Positions 43,379 through 53,042 of a stretch of 64,000 nt of DNA are shown here, in pieces. The stretch covers positions 1-64,000 of the forward strand of contig JAGAMG010000010.1 in assembly GCA_017624835.1 (NCBI GenBank), in the 5' to 3' direction. A program made the translations under genes and the position numbers. The stretch is from Lachnospiraceae bacterium (GTDB lineage Bacteria > Bacillota > Clostridia > Lachnospirales > Lachnospiraceae). Below the pieces are notes generated by a model. The model was not told the DNA's origin, did no database searches, and saw only the letters and a list, made by a program, of their open reading frames with translations. Each line of letters begins with the position of its first letter. The first letter of the stretch is position 1.

Positions 43379-46300
43379 CTATCTTTCAATTTCTCCCGTA
43401 CTCTGCTGCTTCATTTGCTCCATGATTTCATCCTTACTCAAATTATCCAGCATACGCTTCTCATACCCCGGCAGGCTTGGGTCAAAGCCGCAAACCTTGC
43501 GGTAAGCACAATAGGTACAAGCATCTGAAGTTCCTTTTTCATACGGATTTACGGTAATACATCCATCCAGCATTTCCCTGCCGATATTTTTTATCTTATG
43601 GTTTACATAATTGGAAATCATCTGTAATTCCTCCCCGGTCATAACGGAGGAACGGGCAGAAAAGCTACCGTCCTTTTTCTTCTCCACAGGAATCACATCG
43701 GACTTATCCTGCATATAACGATCCAGCCGCTCCACAATATCCGGCTCACTATTTACCACACCATTCATGCGAAGCTTGCCCAATATTTGCTGATTCAGCT
43801 CCTCCTCCGTAAGCTCCACAGGAGTCTCCACGGTAGGATCTTCAATATGATAGTACAAAAGTGCCGCAGGAACCACTTCCTTGTCCGGGTGCTTCTTTGC
43901 CTCCAGCTCCATAGCAGCATTCATATAAACCACTAACTGCAATTGCAAACCATAATACAATGCCGCCAAATCAAATTGCTTGTTACCGGATTTATAGTCA
44001 ATTACCTTTACATAAACTCTGTCTTCATCCTCTGCCACATCAATACGGTCAATTCGTCCCTGCAAATGCATCTTTTCCTGCTGGGATAATGCCACATTCA
44101 CACTTTCCAAATTATCTGCAAACCGGAAGGACAATTCGTAATGATCCGGCTGGAAGGTTCCCTTCTTCAACTGATTTTGCAGGGTTAACACTGTTCTGGT
44201 AAGAATCCGCCCCATCCTTGTAATGGCATACTCATTTCGGGCACTGCTGTAAAGGACCGTATCCCCATAGGTAGCCGCATAGGTCTCCAAGGCTTCTTTT
44301 ACTGATTCTCCTGCAAAATCTTCCGGGAAGTCAAACCAGGTATAGCCCTTTTCCGTTAATTTCCCTGCAAAGCTTTCCAACACCGCATGATACACATTTC
44401 CCATGTCCACAGTCTCAAAGCCAAATTCCTCTCGCTCCTTCAAATGCAGACCATATTGTAAAAAATGATGATAAGCGCAGGCAGCATAGGTTTCCAACCG
44501 GGTTACACTGTTCTCCAGCCGCCACCCATAAAGAGCTCTTGCCACAGCTTTGGACAATCCCTTCTCCTGATATCTCAAAAAGGCAGCATTGGTAAGAAGA
44601 CTCCGTTTTTCGCAAACTGCTTCTTCTCCATAAGCCTGATAAATGGTAAAAAATTCCTGTCTGGCAGTCTCTCCCAAGGTACCCTCAGCATACTCCCGAA
44701 GCTGTCCTGCCAGATAGCGAACCCCTTCTCCCGGTGTTACAATCTGCTCCAGTACACTACGATTTTGAGGATGCTGCACTTCCAGGAGGGGAAACATTCT
44801 CTTCACGGTATCTATCAGATATGCCGGACGGATACTCTTTCCGGCACTGTTAATCTTTGAATATGACAAATAGAGCCTATGGGATGGCTTAGTCATATTT
44901 AAATACAAATAGAGTCTTTGAATATACATTTGCTGTCTGGGGCTGGGTGCTAATTCCAAACCGGACTGACACAAAAATTCCCTGTCCATATCCGAGATAA
45001 TACCGCCCTTGGAAGCATTCTTGGGTATATTTCCATCATTTATCCCTAAGAAAAACAATACCTTTACCTGCTTTAAGCGGGTTCGCTCCATATCACCCAC
45101 CAGGATTCTATCCACATTCTGGGGAATGGTTCCCACCTCAATTTCCCCAAAACCGGCCTCCAAAATATCCGAAAATTCCTGCAAGGAAATCTCCTCTTCT
45201 CCCAAAAGCTGATGAATCTGATTCAAAAGCTCCATTACCAAACGATAAATCTGGGCATATTCTCTTGCCTTGGACAAATCTCCCTGTTCATTAAAAAAGT
45301 TCTCATAATCACATAATTTCTGCTGAACCTGATTTGCCATTAAAAAATCATACAGGCAGTCCACATACATTTTTGCCTGACCGCTGTTTCCCCGATGAAG
45401 CACCTCCACCTGTTCCATGATTTTTTCCCGTATTCCATTCAAATGTTGCAGCGGCTCTTCTTCCTCCTGCATTGCTGCAGTTTTATGGGTAAACAATCTG
45501 CTCCACTTGTGATACCCCCGTATTCCTGTCTGAATCACATAATTTTCCAAAAGATCAATATCTTCTCTGGGGATATCCGTCATGCCGCTTCGCAAATAAT
45601 GAAAAACTGCTTCATAGGAAAAATCCTTCAGATACAGCTCCAAGGCGCTTTTGATGTACTCTATCATAGGGTTCAGCACAATCCCCCTGGTCCGGTCAAT
45701 AAAGCAAGGAATCCCCATCTGTGCAAATTCCTCCTCCACATGGGGTGCATAGCTTTCCAAATCCCCGGTAATCACAGCAATATCCCGATAAGCCATTCCT
45801 TCCTTTTGCAAAAGTTCTCGAATATAAAGAGTAGTCTGGTGCACCTCATCCTGAGGTGTTATCGTCTCAAAAATCTGTAGTTCCTGCTGCTCCTGCTGAT
45901 AAGCCTCCACCTGATAGCGGAACAGATTTTTCTCCAAATGCAACAATGCCGGTGCATTCTGAAACCGAGCTCCCGACTTGATAAATACATCCTCCTTGCG
46001 GGGTACCCCTGCTTCCAGCGCCAGCTTTTCCAAATCAGCTACTGTTTTTTTACTTAAATGAAAGAGCTTCTGCTCTCCGTCCGTCTGATAGGGATTTTCT
46101 CCCTCTCCCAAGGTTACGGTTATTATCACTTCCCCACAAATACACATCAATTCCTGAATCAACCGATTCTGTATGGGAGTAAATCCCGTAAATCCATCAA
46201 AAATCACCACACTGCCGGTCAAAATCTTGGATTTATGCAGGGAACGGCGAAGTACATCCAAGGTCTCCTCAGTGGTAATAAAATTACCATGAATATAATC

Positions 46301-46801
46301 CGTAAAGCCCTGATAAAGCACCTTTAAATCCTTCAGCTTATGTACCAGCGCCCCACGCTTTCCGGCATAGGAAATCAGCTGTTCCACATCTTCTGTGCCA
46401 ATTCCATACTGCATAAATTCTGAAATAGCACTCTTTACCTCATGGATATAGCCCTGCCTGTGCAACAGGCTTCCCAAGGTGGGAAGCTCTTCCTTTAAAT
46501 CTGCTTCCACCTTTTGCAGTACCAGACTTTTTCCCGTATCATCCAATACCGGAATATCCTGATGTCCTACTTCCTCCAAAATACGATGTCCCAATCGTCC
46601 AAAACTGAGCACATCTATATTCATAATGCCACCCTCTTTTGTCAGCATTACCAAATCCTTTTGGGTCTGCATGGTAAACTGATCCGGCACCACTATTAAG
46701 AAATTTTGCTTATGGTTTTGTTGTGCCCGCTTTATCACTTCTTCATATAATTGTCTGCTTTTTCCTGCCCCGGAGGGGCCAAAATAAAATTGTAGGCTCA
46801 T
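43379..46801 (-). CDS. addB: Helicase-exonuclease subunit AddB
   Basis: A 1140-residue partner of AddA. The N-terminal P-loop is FGPSGAGKSRQLYEEV. The C-terminal nuclease contains GRIDRIDV and VKVIDYKSGNKQF. The Fe-S cluster cysteines of AddB are visible as CAYHHFLQYG and CTYCAYRKVCGF. Length and order are standard for Firmicutes. First gene of the addB-addA operon. Confidence 0.95.
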   Translation of the reverse strand: MSLQFYFGPSGAGKSRQLYEEVIKRAQQNHKQNFLIVVPDQFTMQTQKDLVMLTKEGGIMNIDVLSFGRLGHRILEEVGHQDIPVLDDTGKSLVLQKVEADLKEELPTLGSLLHRQGYIHEVKSAISEFMQYGIGTEDVEQLISYAGKRGALVHKLKDLKVLYQGFTDYIHGNFITTEETLDVLRRSLHKSKILTGSVVIFDGFTGFTPIQNRLIQELMCICGEVIITVTLGEGENPYQTDGEQKLFHLSKKTVADLEKLALEAGVPRKEDVFIKSGARFQNAPALLHLEKNLFRYQVEAYQQEQQELQIFETITPQDEVHQTTLYIRELLQKEGMAYRDIAVITGDLESYAPHVEEEFAQMGIPCFIDRTRGIVLNPMIEYIKSALELYLKDFSYEAVFHYLRSGMTDIPREDIDLLENYVIQTGIRGYHKWSRLFTHKTAAMQEEEEPLQHLNGIREKIMEQVEVLHRGNSGQAKMYVDCLYDFLMANQVQQKLCDYENFFNEQGDLSKAREYAQIYRLVMELLNQIHQLLGEEEISLQEFSDILEAGFGEIEVGTIPQNVDRILVGDMERTRLKQVKVLFFLGINDGNIPKNASKGGIISDMDREFLCQSGLELAPSPRQQMYIQRLYLYLNMTKPSHRLYLSYSKINSAGKSIRPAYLIDTVKRMFPLLEVQHPQNRSVLEQIVTPGEGVRYLAGQLREYAEGTLGETARQEFFTIYQAYGEEAVCEKRSLLTNAAFLRYQEKGLSKAVARALYGWRLENSVTRLETYAACAYHHFLQYGLHLKEREEFGFETVDMGNVYHAVLESFAGKLTEKGYTWFDFPEDFAGESVKEALETYAATYGDTVLYSSARNEYAITRMGRILTRTVLTLQNQLKKGTFQPDHYELSFRFADNLESVNVALSQQEKMHLQGRIDRIDVAEDEDRVYVKVIDYKSGNKQFDLAALYYGLQLQLVVYMNAAMELEAKKHPDKEVVPAALLYYHIEDPTVETPVELTEEELNQQILGKLRMNGVVNSEPDIVERLDRYMQDKSDVIPVEKKKDGSFSARSSVMTGEELQMISNYVNHKIKNIGREMLDGCITVNPYEKGTSDACTYCAYRKVCGFDPSLPGYEKRMLDNLSKDEIMEQMKQQSTGEIER

Positions 46802-46865
46802 ACAAGTTTCCCATGCCTTTCTAAAACCAAAACTATCGGTCAGCTTAAGTCACATCTGCTGCCCT

Positions 46866-47546
46866 TTATAAATAAAACCGCCACAGATAATCTGCGGCTT
46901 CCTCCGCATAATCAATCCCAATGCGCTTTCCTGCCTTTATCTGCTCTGCCTTAACTTCCATACCCTCTGTCACATAAAAGCTCTCACTGCCTATCATATC
47001 TATATCGTTATCAGCCCGGGTAATATCCATGGCAATACACATTTTCCCGGGACCATCCGCCAGATGCTTTTCAATACTTGCCGGAAGCTTGTCCAAGGTA
47101 TAAGGCTCCTTCCCCTTTTTTTGCTGCCTTACATTTATGGGGCGTAGCCTTAATTCCTGCATTCTTTTTTCCGATATCTCATCCGCCGGAACTACACTGC
47201 GAAGAAGTACAGCCTGGGGAATCCCATCCGTCATACAGGCAATATTCATACAGCTATACATGCCATAAATCAAATACACATAGGAAGTACCGCCAATATG
47301 ATACATGGGCTCTGTGCGCTCCGTACGTCTGCCTCCATAGGTATGGGAGCCCTTGTCCTCCTCACCCATGTAGCTTTCCACCTCGGTGATAATGCCACGG
47401 ATAGTACCAAGCTCTGTTTCATGTACCAATATTTTGCCAAGCAGCTCCTTTGCCACCGTAATACCATCCCTTGTAAAAAATTCTCTGGGGAGGCGGGATG
47501 GACTGTCTACATATTTTTCCATTGCATCCTGCAACTTTTCCATCAT
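46866..47546 (-). CDS. DNA-3-methyladenine glycosylase (AAG type)
   Basis: A 226-residue alkyladenine glycosylase that removes alkylated purines and hypoxanthine. Signature segments: FFTRDGITVAKELLGKILVH, ITEVESYMGEEDKGSHTYGG with the catalytic Glu, YHIGGTSYVYLIYGMYSCMN and VLLRSVVP. The length is normal for the bacterial family. Two adjacent ATGs (47546 and 47543) can start it. It follows in the same direction after the AlbA_2 gene and precedes addB by 64 bp, so it is near other repair genes. Confidence 0.92.
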   Translation of the reverse strand: MMEKLQDAMEKYVDSPSRLPREFFTRDGITVAKELLGKILVHETELGTIRGIITEVESYMGEEDKGSHTYGGRRTERTEPMYHIGGTSYVYLIYGMYSCMNIACMTDGIPQAVLLRSVVPADEISEKRMQELRLRPINVRQQKKGKEPYTLDKLPASIEKHLADGPGKMCIAMDITRADNDIDMIGSESFYVTEGMEVKAEQIKAGKRIGIDYAEEAADYLWRFYL

Positions 47547-47593
47547 AATTATTTTTCCAGCTCCATTTTATTTTTAGTAAATCCTTATTTATC

Positions 47594-49027
47594 TCATGCC
47601 TTCAATCTATAAATCCGCTTCTCATCGCATTCTTCCGCAACAATAATTTCTTCCTGCAATAACTCTTCCATCAAATCTTTTACATGGGAAGGTTTCATAT
47701 CCAAAAGCTCCGCTATTTCCATATTCATAGCAGTCACATTCCGGGTAAGATACTCAATAATTGCATTCTTATGGGCAATATTTTTGATGGCAGTCTTTGC
47801 AGTACTGTCCTTTTCCAAACGGAAAATCATAGTAATTCTTTCCGGTTCAAAGGACTCCAAAATAATAGGATCCTTCCATCCCTGTTCTTTCCAAACTTTA
47901 TAAATGTTAGAAATACCACTGCCGGCACCTTCCCCAATATTGATGAAATGGAACATTTTATTCAGAGCTGCATTTCTCGGATCCGATACACCTCCACCCT
48001 TGACATCCTTAATATCAATACGCAACCCACCGGGATTGGAAAGAGTAATCATATTTTTCTTTTTTACAATTACAATTCCTCCCTTGCCATAGTAATCAGC
48101 ATTTACCAGACAATTCCCCAACGCTTCACGCAAAGCACTGTGCACTGAAGTATCATCACTTTCTTCTTCGTCCGCCAACCTAAAGGGAATCTCAACACCC
48201 TGAACCAGCTTGTTATACACACGAAAATAGAAGTCATATAGATTTCCACTCCAATCCCCTGAGGAAGAAGTGATTCTATCCGTCCAACCGGCACCTTCCT
48301 CCCTTTGCTCCTGATAATCCAGAAAATAATTAGGATATTCCTTTAGAATTTCAGGAGCTTTTCCAAACAATAATAATCCGGCAGCAGTAGGGTGCATTTG
48401 CCCATCCTCACTTCTGCCAACCGCTCCTAACTTATATAAAAATTCAGCATCCTCCAATTCTTCCCATCTAAGCCCCGGGCGATGCTTTTTCATACGAATG
48501 CGATATTGATGAATTGTTTCATAATCGAATACATCCAGATTCATCTTTTCTATCACTGTCATATCCTGAGTCTGAATGGCAGCATCGCGCATCATAGCCT
48601 GTACCTCTTCCCGGGTACATTTATAATCGCCTTCTCCATTACGGCGATAAGTACCACTCATAGGGTTCCCTTCAATAAAGACAGGTCTATCCGCGCGCTG
48701 CGCTCTGGGAACCGTAATGGCAATGATATGATTCCCATTTACTTCATGAATGGTCACATGCCTGTCTGCTAAAATGTTGACACTTACCTTTTGAGGATTA
48801 TTGATAATATTCCAAAACTCCCCAACTAACTTTTCCGGATTTGGAAGATTTACCGGATGAAGTGTTTTATCCTTATATTCCTCCACCCCAAGTAAAATCA
48901 CACCACCAAGAGTATTGGCAAAAGCTGCATATGTTTCCCAAATACTCTTCGGCAAACCACCAAGCGCCTTTTTTGCCTCTATTCGATTATTCTCCCTGTA
49001 TTTCTCGATATGGGAAAGGTCAATCAT
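47594..49027 (-). CDS. AlbA_2 / ATPase-domain regulator-like protein
   Basis: A 477-residue protein with an N-terminal Schlafen-type AlbA_2 nucleic-acid-binding domain (NRIEAKKALGGLPKSIWETY, AFANTLGGVILLGVEE) and a C-terminal HATPase_c_4-like domain (ALREALGNCLVNADYYGKGG, SNPGGLRI, GEGAGSGISNIYKVWKEQGW). The tail has a winged-helix look (MEIAELLDMKPSHVKDLMEE). Such proteins are often annotated as 'ATP-binding/transcriptional regulator'; their action is little known. GAGGAGG precedes the ATG. Confidence 0.85.
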   Translation of the reverse strand: MIDLSHIEKYRENNRIEAKKALGGLPKSIWETYAAFANTLGGVILLGVEEYKDKTLHPVNLPNPEKLVGEFWNIINNPQKVSVNILADRHVTIHEVNGNHIIAITVPRAQRADRPVFIEGNPMSGTYRRNGEGDYKCTREEVQAMMRDAAIQTQDMTVIEKMNLDVFDYETIHQYRIRMKKHRPGLRWEELEDAEFLYKLGAVGRSEDGQMHPTAAGLLLFGKAPEILKEYPNYFLDYQEQREEGAGWTDRITSSSGDWSGNLYDFYFRVYNKLVQGVEIPFRLADEEESDDTSVHSALREALGNCLVNADYYGKGGIVIVKKKNMITLSNPGGLRIDIKDVKGGGVSDPRNAALNKMFHFINIGEGAGSGISNIYKVWKEQGWKDPIILESFEPERITMIFRLEKDSTAKTAIKNIAHKNAIIEYLTRNVTAMNMEIAELLDMKPSHVKDLMEELLQEEIIVAEECDEKRIYRLKA

Positions 49028-49128
49028 GGTCTTGCCTCCTCTTACAGTTCTTTCGGATTACTCAATAAAACTATATCAAATAATAACGAATAATTCTATA
49101 GGGCAATAAAAAATAGGAAGTATACTAA

Positions 49129-49160
49129 AATAAACCGTTCAGCCATTTGAACGGTTTATT
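49129..49160 (-). terminator. Terminator of the Rpn gene at 49173
   Basis: AATAAACCGTTCA and TGAACGGTTTATT form a near-perfect stem with a 5-base loop, followed on the minus strand by TTTTAG. Confidence 0.8.
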
Positions 49161-49172
49161 AGATAAATAATT

Positions 49173-50045
49173 TTACATATTGTATTTTTTATAATATTCT
49201 TCTCTTACTTTCTCATCTTGTATAATACGCATTACAAGGTCACTTTTACCTTCCTCCATCAAAAGTGAAATCAACCTTCCAAGCTTACTTTCTCCATCTG
49301 CAATTCCTTGATTATAGCCTTTTTCCACGCCATCTTCAAACAATGCTTTTCTCACATATTCCTCATTATACTCATAAATCGACATGGCAATTACCTCCGA
49401 TTTTTGTTCCAGCAAAAACTCCTTTAAAATATCTTTTTCAATACAAATATCCACTGCATACTCTACAGCATCCTGTAGTGCCAATTGTTCCAAATTTTTG
49501 CGAATCTCTGCTACAAAATACGCATAATCAGCAAGTGATTTGCATCTACTCATTAGTTCTTTATTATAACCATAGTTGATATTTATCGTTCTAACTACAA
49601 GCTCAATACAACCTTCGCTTTCATCCTCAAAAGCATCTGACAGTTTCTGAATAAATTCCTGTTCTTTTCTTTCTGTTCCATTGTAGAAAACAACATAATG
49701 TGGAGTAGGAATTTTTATCTGGCGACTGACACTCAAATCCACATTCCGAATATATTTTTTATAAAGGTCTGCAAAATACAAAAGTCCTCTGAGTGGCATA
49801 TTAGGACAGTAGGTGGATTGATGTTCATACAGACACATATCGCAGTCAATGATAAATGATACATCATTCTTCATTTTAATAAAGATGGCATTTTCCAACG
49901 TTGTAACTGTTAAATCATCCACATTTGTATAGCTCGTATCATTCAATGCGTTATACAATTCCAGCAGTCTGTGCTTATCCCGATATAAAAGTCTAAACAC
50001 TCTGTCCTTATAAGTAAAATAAACCGGTTTCTTTTCTTCTGTCAT
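49173..50045 (-). CDS. Rpn-family PD-(D/E)XK nuclease / transposase-like protein
   Basis: A 290-residue protein of the Rpn group. The opening VYFTYKDRVFRLLYRDKHRL, the nuclease core (TLENAIFIKMKNDVSFIIDC, then LYEHQSTYCPNMPLRGLLYF) and HYVVFYNGTERK are typical. A flexible Gly-rich region near 245 (GVEKGYNQGIADGESKLG) precedes a helical tail that resembles the end of the protein at 632-1474. CTCCTTTCAC gives a good ribosome binding site. The Asp/Glu-x-Lys-type core appears present, with EHQ in place of the usual E-x-K/Q-x. The 241 bp upstream of it show no further gene or clear signal. Confidence 0.85.
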   Translation of the reverse strand: MTEEKKPVYFTYKDRVFRLLYRDKHRLLELYNALNDTSYTNVDDLTVTTLENAIFIKMKNDVSFIIDCDMCLYEHQSTYCPNMPLRGLLYFADLYKKYIRNVDLSVSRQIKIPTPHYVVFYNGTERKEQEFIQKLSDAFEDESEGCIELVVRTININYGYNKELMSRCKSLADYAYFVAEIRKNLEQLALQDAVEYAVDICIEKDILKEFLLEQKSEVIAMSIYEYNEEYVRKALFEDGVEKGYNQGIADGESKLGRLISLLMEEGKSDLVMRIIQDEKVREEYYKKYNM

Positions 50046-50286
50046 AATTTTCTCCTTTCACAAATGGGTGCAGAAATACCACTCCCTTGTAAAAGGTCTG
50101 TCCATATCCCTGCATTAGTTTTTCTGGAAAATAAAGCAAGGATTCTAAAACAGATATGTACATGACATACAGAATATATTAGAAATAAGATTTCCGTTAG
50201 AATTTCATTGCTTTGAAAGCATTATAACATTTGTACGGTGATGTGTCAATTTGTTCATCATATTTCATCCGTCAAAAGTGAAATTT

Positions 50287-51387
50287 CTATCTCTTACTTC
50301 CCAGTTCAACCAACTTTAAATAATGTGGAATATCCGCTTTCACAGGATATATTTTAAATGGCGCGCCACAACAACCACAATGCCACTTTTCTTCTCCTTC
50401 AAATTCGTACTTCACACCATATTTACAAGTACCGTTCACTCTGTTACGGTAGCCTTGGTCAGTATGCCGGAACATGTCCACGATGCTGTCAGAACACTCT
50501 TTTAAATACTCCAAACATTTCCGGACATTCCGTATTCTTAACTCTAATACTAATTTCCCCCTGTCAGACATTAGTGCAAAATCATAGGTTGACTTAGAAC
50601 GATAATACCGAAGCGCCGGGCCCTCATTCAAATCCCCTTTTTGAACGGAAAGACCATTTTCCATCATTACCTTGTGTATAGCATCAACAACCTCTTTCTC
50701 CTCTTCTGTGTGCATTTTATCGGCAACATAATCACACCCTTTTGCAAGGGTACAAGTATTTAACTCTTCTATTAACACCTTATAATTCCAACTTATAAAT
50801 CCATTACTAAAAGCTACCATACAGGAAAAGTAATTGCTTATCCCTTTAAGCTGTGTATCCATTACCTTTTTAGCAACCAAGGACAATACCTCTAATACAT
50901 TATGATTATCCGGGTAATCTATTTCCATTTTACTTCCCGAGGATAGACTGAATTTGCTTATTCCCTCAAAGACAAATCCGTAACTGCATAAAGCCTTTAA
51001 TAACAAGTTGATTTTCTTAACCTTTATTTTCTCTCTGACCGCGGCAGTTTCTACCACAAACACCTTTTCCTTCCATTCTCCACAGGCAAAGAGAATCAGC
51101 AGAAGATAAAATATATTCCATGATGCAGTTCTGGCTTCCCTTGCTTCCTTTGAAAAATAACTATATTCTTCAATCTTATATAACGGAAATCCAAACTCTT
51201 CCGGAGCATCTGCTATATCACTATAAATTTGATAAAACAAGTTTCCAATGTCTCGGAACGCAGTTTCAAACTCCTCTTGGGATAATTTTTTCAAAAAATC
51301 AGGATGTATTTCCAATTTTGGGGGGATATCAACCAATTCCCCTTGACGTACCAATGCCCATCTGCTGACTAAATATGTATCTTTCAT
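50287..51387 (-). CDS. Hypothetical protein with C-terminal Cys cluster
   Basis: A 366-residue protein I do not recognise. The first 220 residues are mainly helical, with a possible winged-helix stretch at about 118-145 (KIKVKKINLLLKALCSYGF). Residues 230-310 are mixed alpha/beta. The C terminus holds CKYGVKYEFEGEEKWHCGCC, which may bind zinc. There is no signal peptide or membrane helix. GGGGAGG lies upstream of the ATG, so the gene is real. It is transcribed alone, upstream of the Rpn gene. Function unknown. Confidence 0.7.
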   Translation of the reverse strand: MKDTYLVSRWALVRQGELVDIPPKLEIHPDFLKKLSQEEFETAFRDIGNLFYQIYSDIADAPEEFGFPLYKIEEYSYFSKEAREARTASWNIFYLLLILFACGEWKEKVFVVETAAVREKIKVKKINLLLKALCSYGFVFEGISKFSLSSGSKMEIDYPDNHNVLEVLSLVAKKVMDTQLKGISNYFSCMVAFSNGFISWNYKVLIEELNTCTLAKGCDYVADKMHTEEEKEVVDAIHKVMMENGLSVQKGDLNEGPALRYYRSKSTYDFALMSDRGKLVLELRIRNVRKCLEYLKECSDSIVDMFRHTDQGYRNRVNGTCKYGVKYEFEGEEKWHCGCCGAPFKIYPVKADIPHYLKLVELGSKR

Positions 51388-51497
51388 GATGTCCTCCCCA
51401 CCTATAAAGCATGATTATAGGTTTAAATCCCATAACCAAACAAAACTGAATTTTCCGCTATATCTGTATAAACAATTTTACTATACCAATTTATTTG

Positions 51498-52010
51498 TCA
51501 CTTTAAAATAAAAGCAATTGTGTTTATCATCATTGCTGCAAAAAATATACTACCTATAACAAAATCTGATTTATCTTTGCCTTCTCTTGCTTTACTTATA
51601 AAAGTAGCCCCATTGTATGCACAAATCATACTAACCAGTGGAGCTGGTGAGAGTTCCTTCCATGTAGAAATAATCACCAACATAATAAAAACTATGCACA
51701 TTGTTATAATTCCTTTACGCATAGACTTTAAGTTTAACATTTCATTATAGCTTGCAACTTTTTCTAATGTGTCTTTCATTTCTTCATTCATATTCTCGCT
51801 TTTCCTCTTTCCATCAATAATTTCTTTAACATCTACCTCATAGTACTCCGCCAGTGTAATCAACATGCTCAAATCAGGCATATTATTACCTGTTTCCCAT
51901 CTTGATACAGACCTTCGAGATACATTAAACTGTTCTGCAAGTTGTTCCTGCGTAAGTCCTTTCTCTTTACGAAGTTCTTTCAAGAATTCTCCAATTTTTA
52001 TTTGATTCAT
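51498..52010 (-). CDS. XRE-family regulator with C-terminal membrane segments
   Basis: A 170-residue protein. The helix-turn-helix is at 4-60 (IGEFLKELRKEKGLTQEQLA, VSRRSVSRWETGNNMPDL). After a short acidic linker, two hydrophobic helices follow (GIITMCIVFIMLVIIST and FVIGSIFFAAMMINTIAFIL), so it may be a membrane-tethered regulator. GGAGG lies eight bases before the ATG at 52010. No obvious target gene adjoins it; it may act on its own promoter. Confidence 0.86.
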   Translation of the reverse strand: MNQIKIGEFLKELRKEKGLTQEQLAEQFNVSRRSVSRWETGNNMPDLSMLITLAEYYEVDVKEIIDGKRKSENMNEEMKDTLEKVASYNEMLNLKSMRKGIITMCIVFIMLVIISTWKELSPAPLVSMICAYNGATFISKAREGKDKSDFVIGSIFFAAMMINTIAFILK

Positions 52011-52160
52011 ATTTCTAACCTCCTTGAAAAACATGGTATCTACTACCCACTAAAAAGTACAGGACACAAAGCGAGCAATGCCTTATTTTATTTAATGGGA
52101 CACTTAATGTCTCATAACATTATCAATTACGAAAATTCAAATTTTCCACTCCGTCCAATA

Positions 52161-53036
52161 CTATAAATCAAACAAACTAAGCTGCACTACATTTCCCTTT
52201 TCCTCAAAAGCATGAAGATACCGGAATATCCGGTCATTATTATGCATAATCCCATTCTGACTACACCTTTCATGAAACATGCTCATCAAAGCCCTATTAT
52301 TGGGACTTGCAATTTCATATTGATAACCATAAGTCTTTATGTACTTCTCTTTTAAGCCCGGAAACAAGTGGTCTAGCTGCTTATAAAAATATTCCCTGTT
52401 CCCCTCACGAAGGGTCAGACCCATGCCAAAGCAAATAATCCCTTTTACCTTGGCTTCTATACATAAATCCAGAATGCCGGAAATATTCTCTTCTGTATCA
52501 TTAATAAAAGGTAAAATAGGTGATAGCCACACCACTGTTGGAATTTCTGCATCTCTCATGGCTTTCAGCACCTCAAAGCGCTCCCTTGTGGTACAGACAT
52601 TGGGTTCAATCTTTTTGCACAATATCTCGTCACAAGTAGTCAAAGTTATCTGCACTACAGCCTTAGTCCTGTCATTTATCCTTTTTAACAGGTCTATATC
52701 TCGCATAATCCGGTTAGATTTTGTCTGTACTGCCACGCCAAATCCATACTTATCTATCAATTCCAATGATTTCCTCATATTCCCTAATTCCATCTCCAAA
52801 GGGATATAAGGGTCTGTCATGGCACCGGTACCAATCATACATTTTTTCCGCTTGCTTCGTAAAGCTGCTTCCAACAGCTCAATTGCATTTTCCTTGACTT
52901 CTATATCCTCAAAAACATGATCTATATGGTAGCATTTGCTTCTGGAATCACAGTAAATGCATCCATGGGTACAGCCCCGGTAGAGATTCATTCCATTTTG
53001 AGCTGATAGTATTCCTTTTGCTTTTAAATAATGCAT
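52161..53036 (-). CDS. Radical SAM protein of the SPL-like family
   Basis: A 291-residue radical S-adenosylmethionine enzyme. The cluster motif CTHGCIYC (residues 22-29) is preceded by NLYRG, as in spore photoproduct lyase-like and Rv2578c-like proteins. SPILPFINDTEENI and the following barrel strands fit the family. The substrate is not known. It starts 6 bp after the Fpg-like gene, so it is co-transcribed with it. A nucleic-acid repair function is an attractive but unproven idea. Confidence 0.9.
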   Translation of the reverse strand: MHYLKAKGILSAQNGMNLYRGCTHGCIYCDSRSKCYHIDHVFEDIEVKENAIELLEAALRSKRKKCMIGTGAMTDPYIPLEMELGNMRKSLELIDKYGFGVAVQTKSNRIMRDIDLLKRINDRTKAVVQITLTTCDEILCKKIEPNVCTTRERFEVLKAMRDAEIPTVVWLSPILPFINDTEENISGILDLCIEAKVKGIICFGMGLTLREGNREYFYKQLDHLFPGLKEKYIKTYGYQYEIASPNNRALMSMFHERCSQNGIMHNNDRIFRYLHAFEEKGNVVQLSLFDL

Positions 53037-53042
53037 AGTGTT

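Noticed and set aside
45395..45880. Plus-strand 161-codon frame
   Set aside because: It is antisense to addB, with no ribosome binding site or motif.
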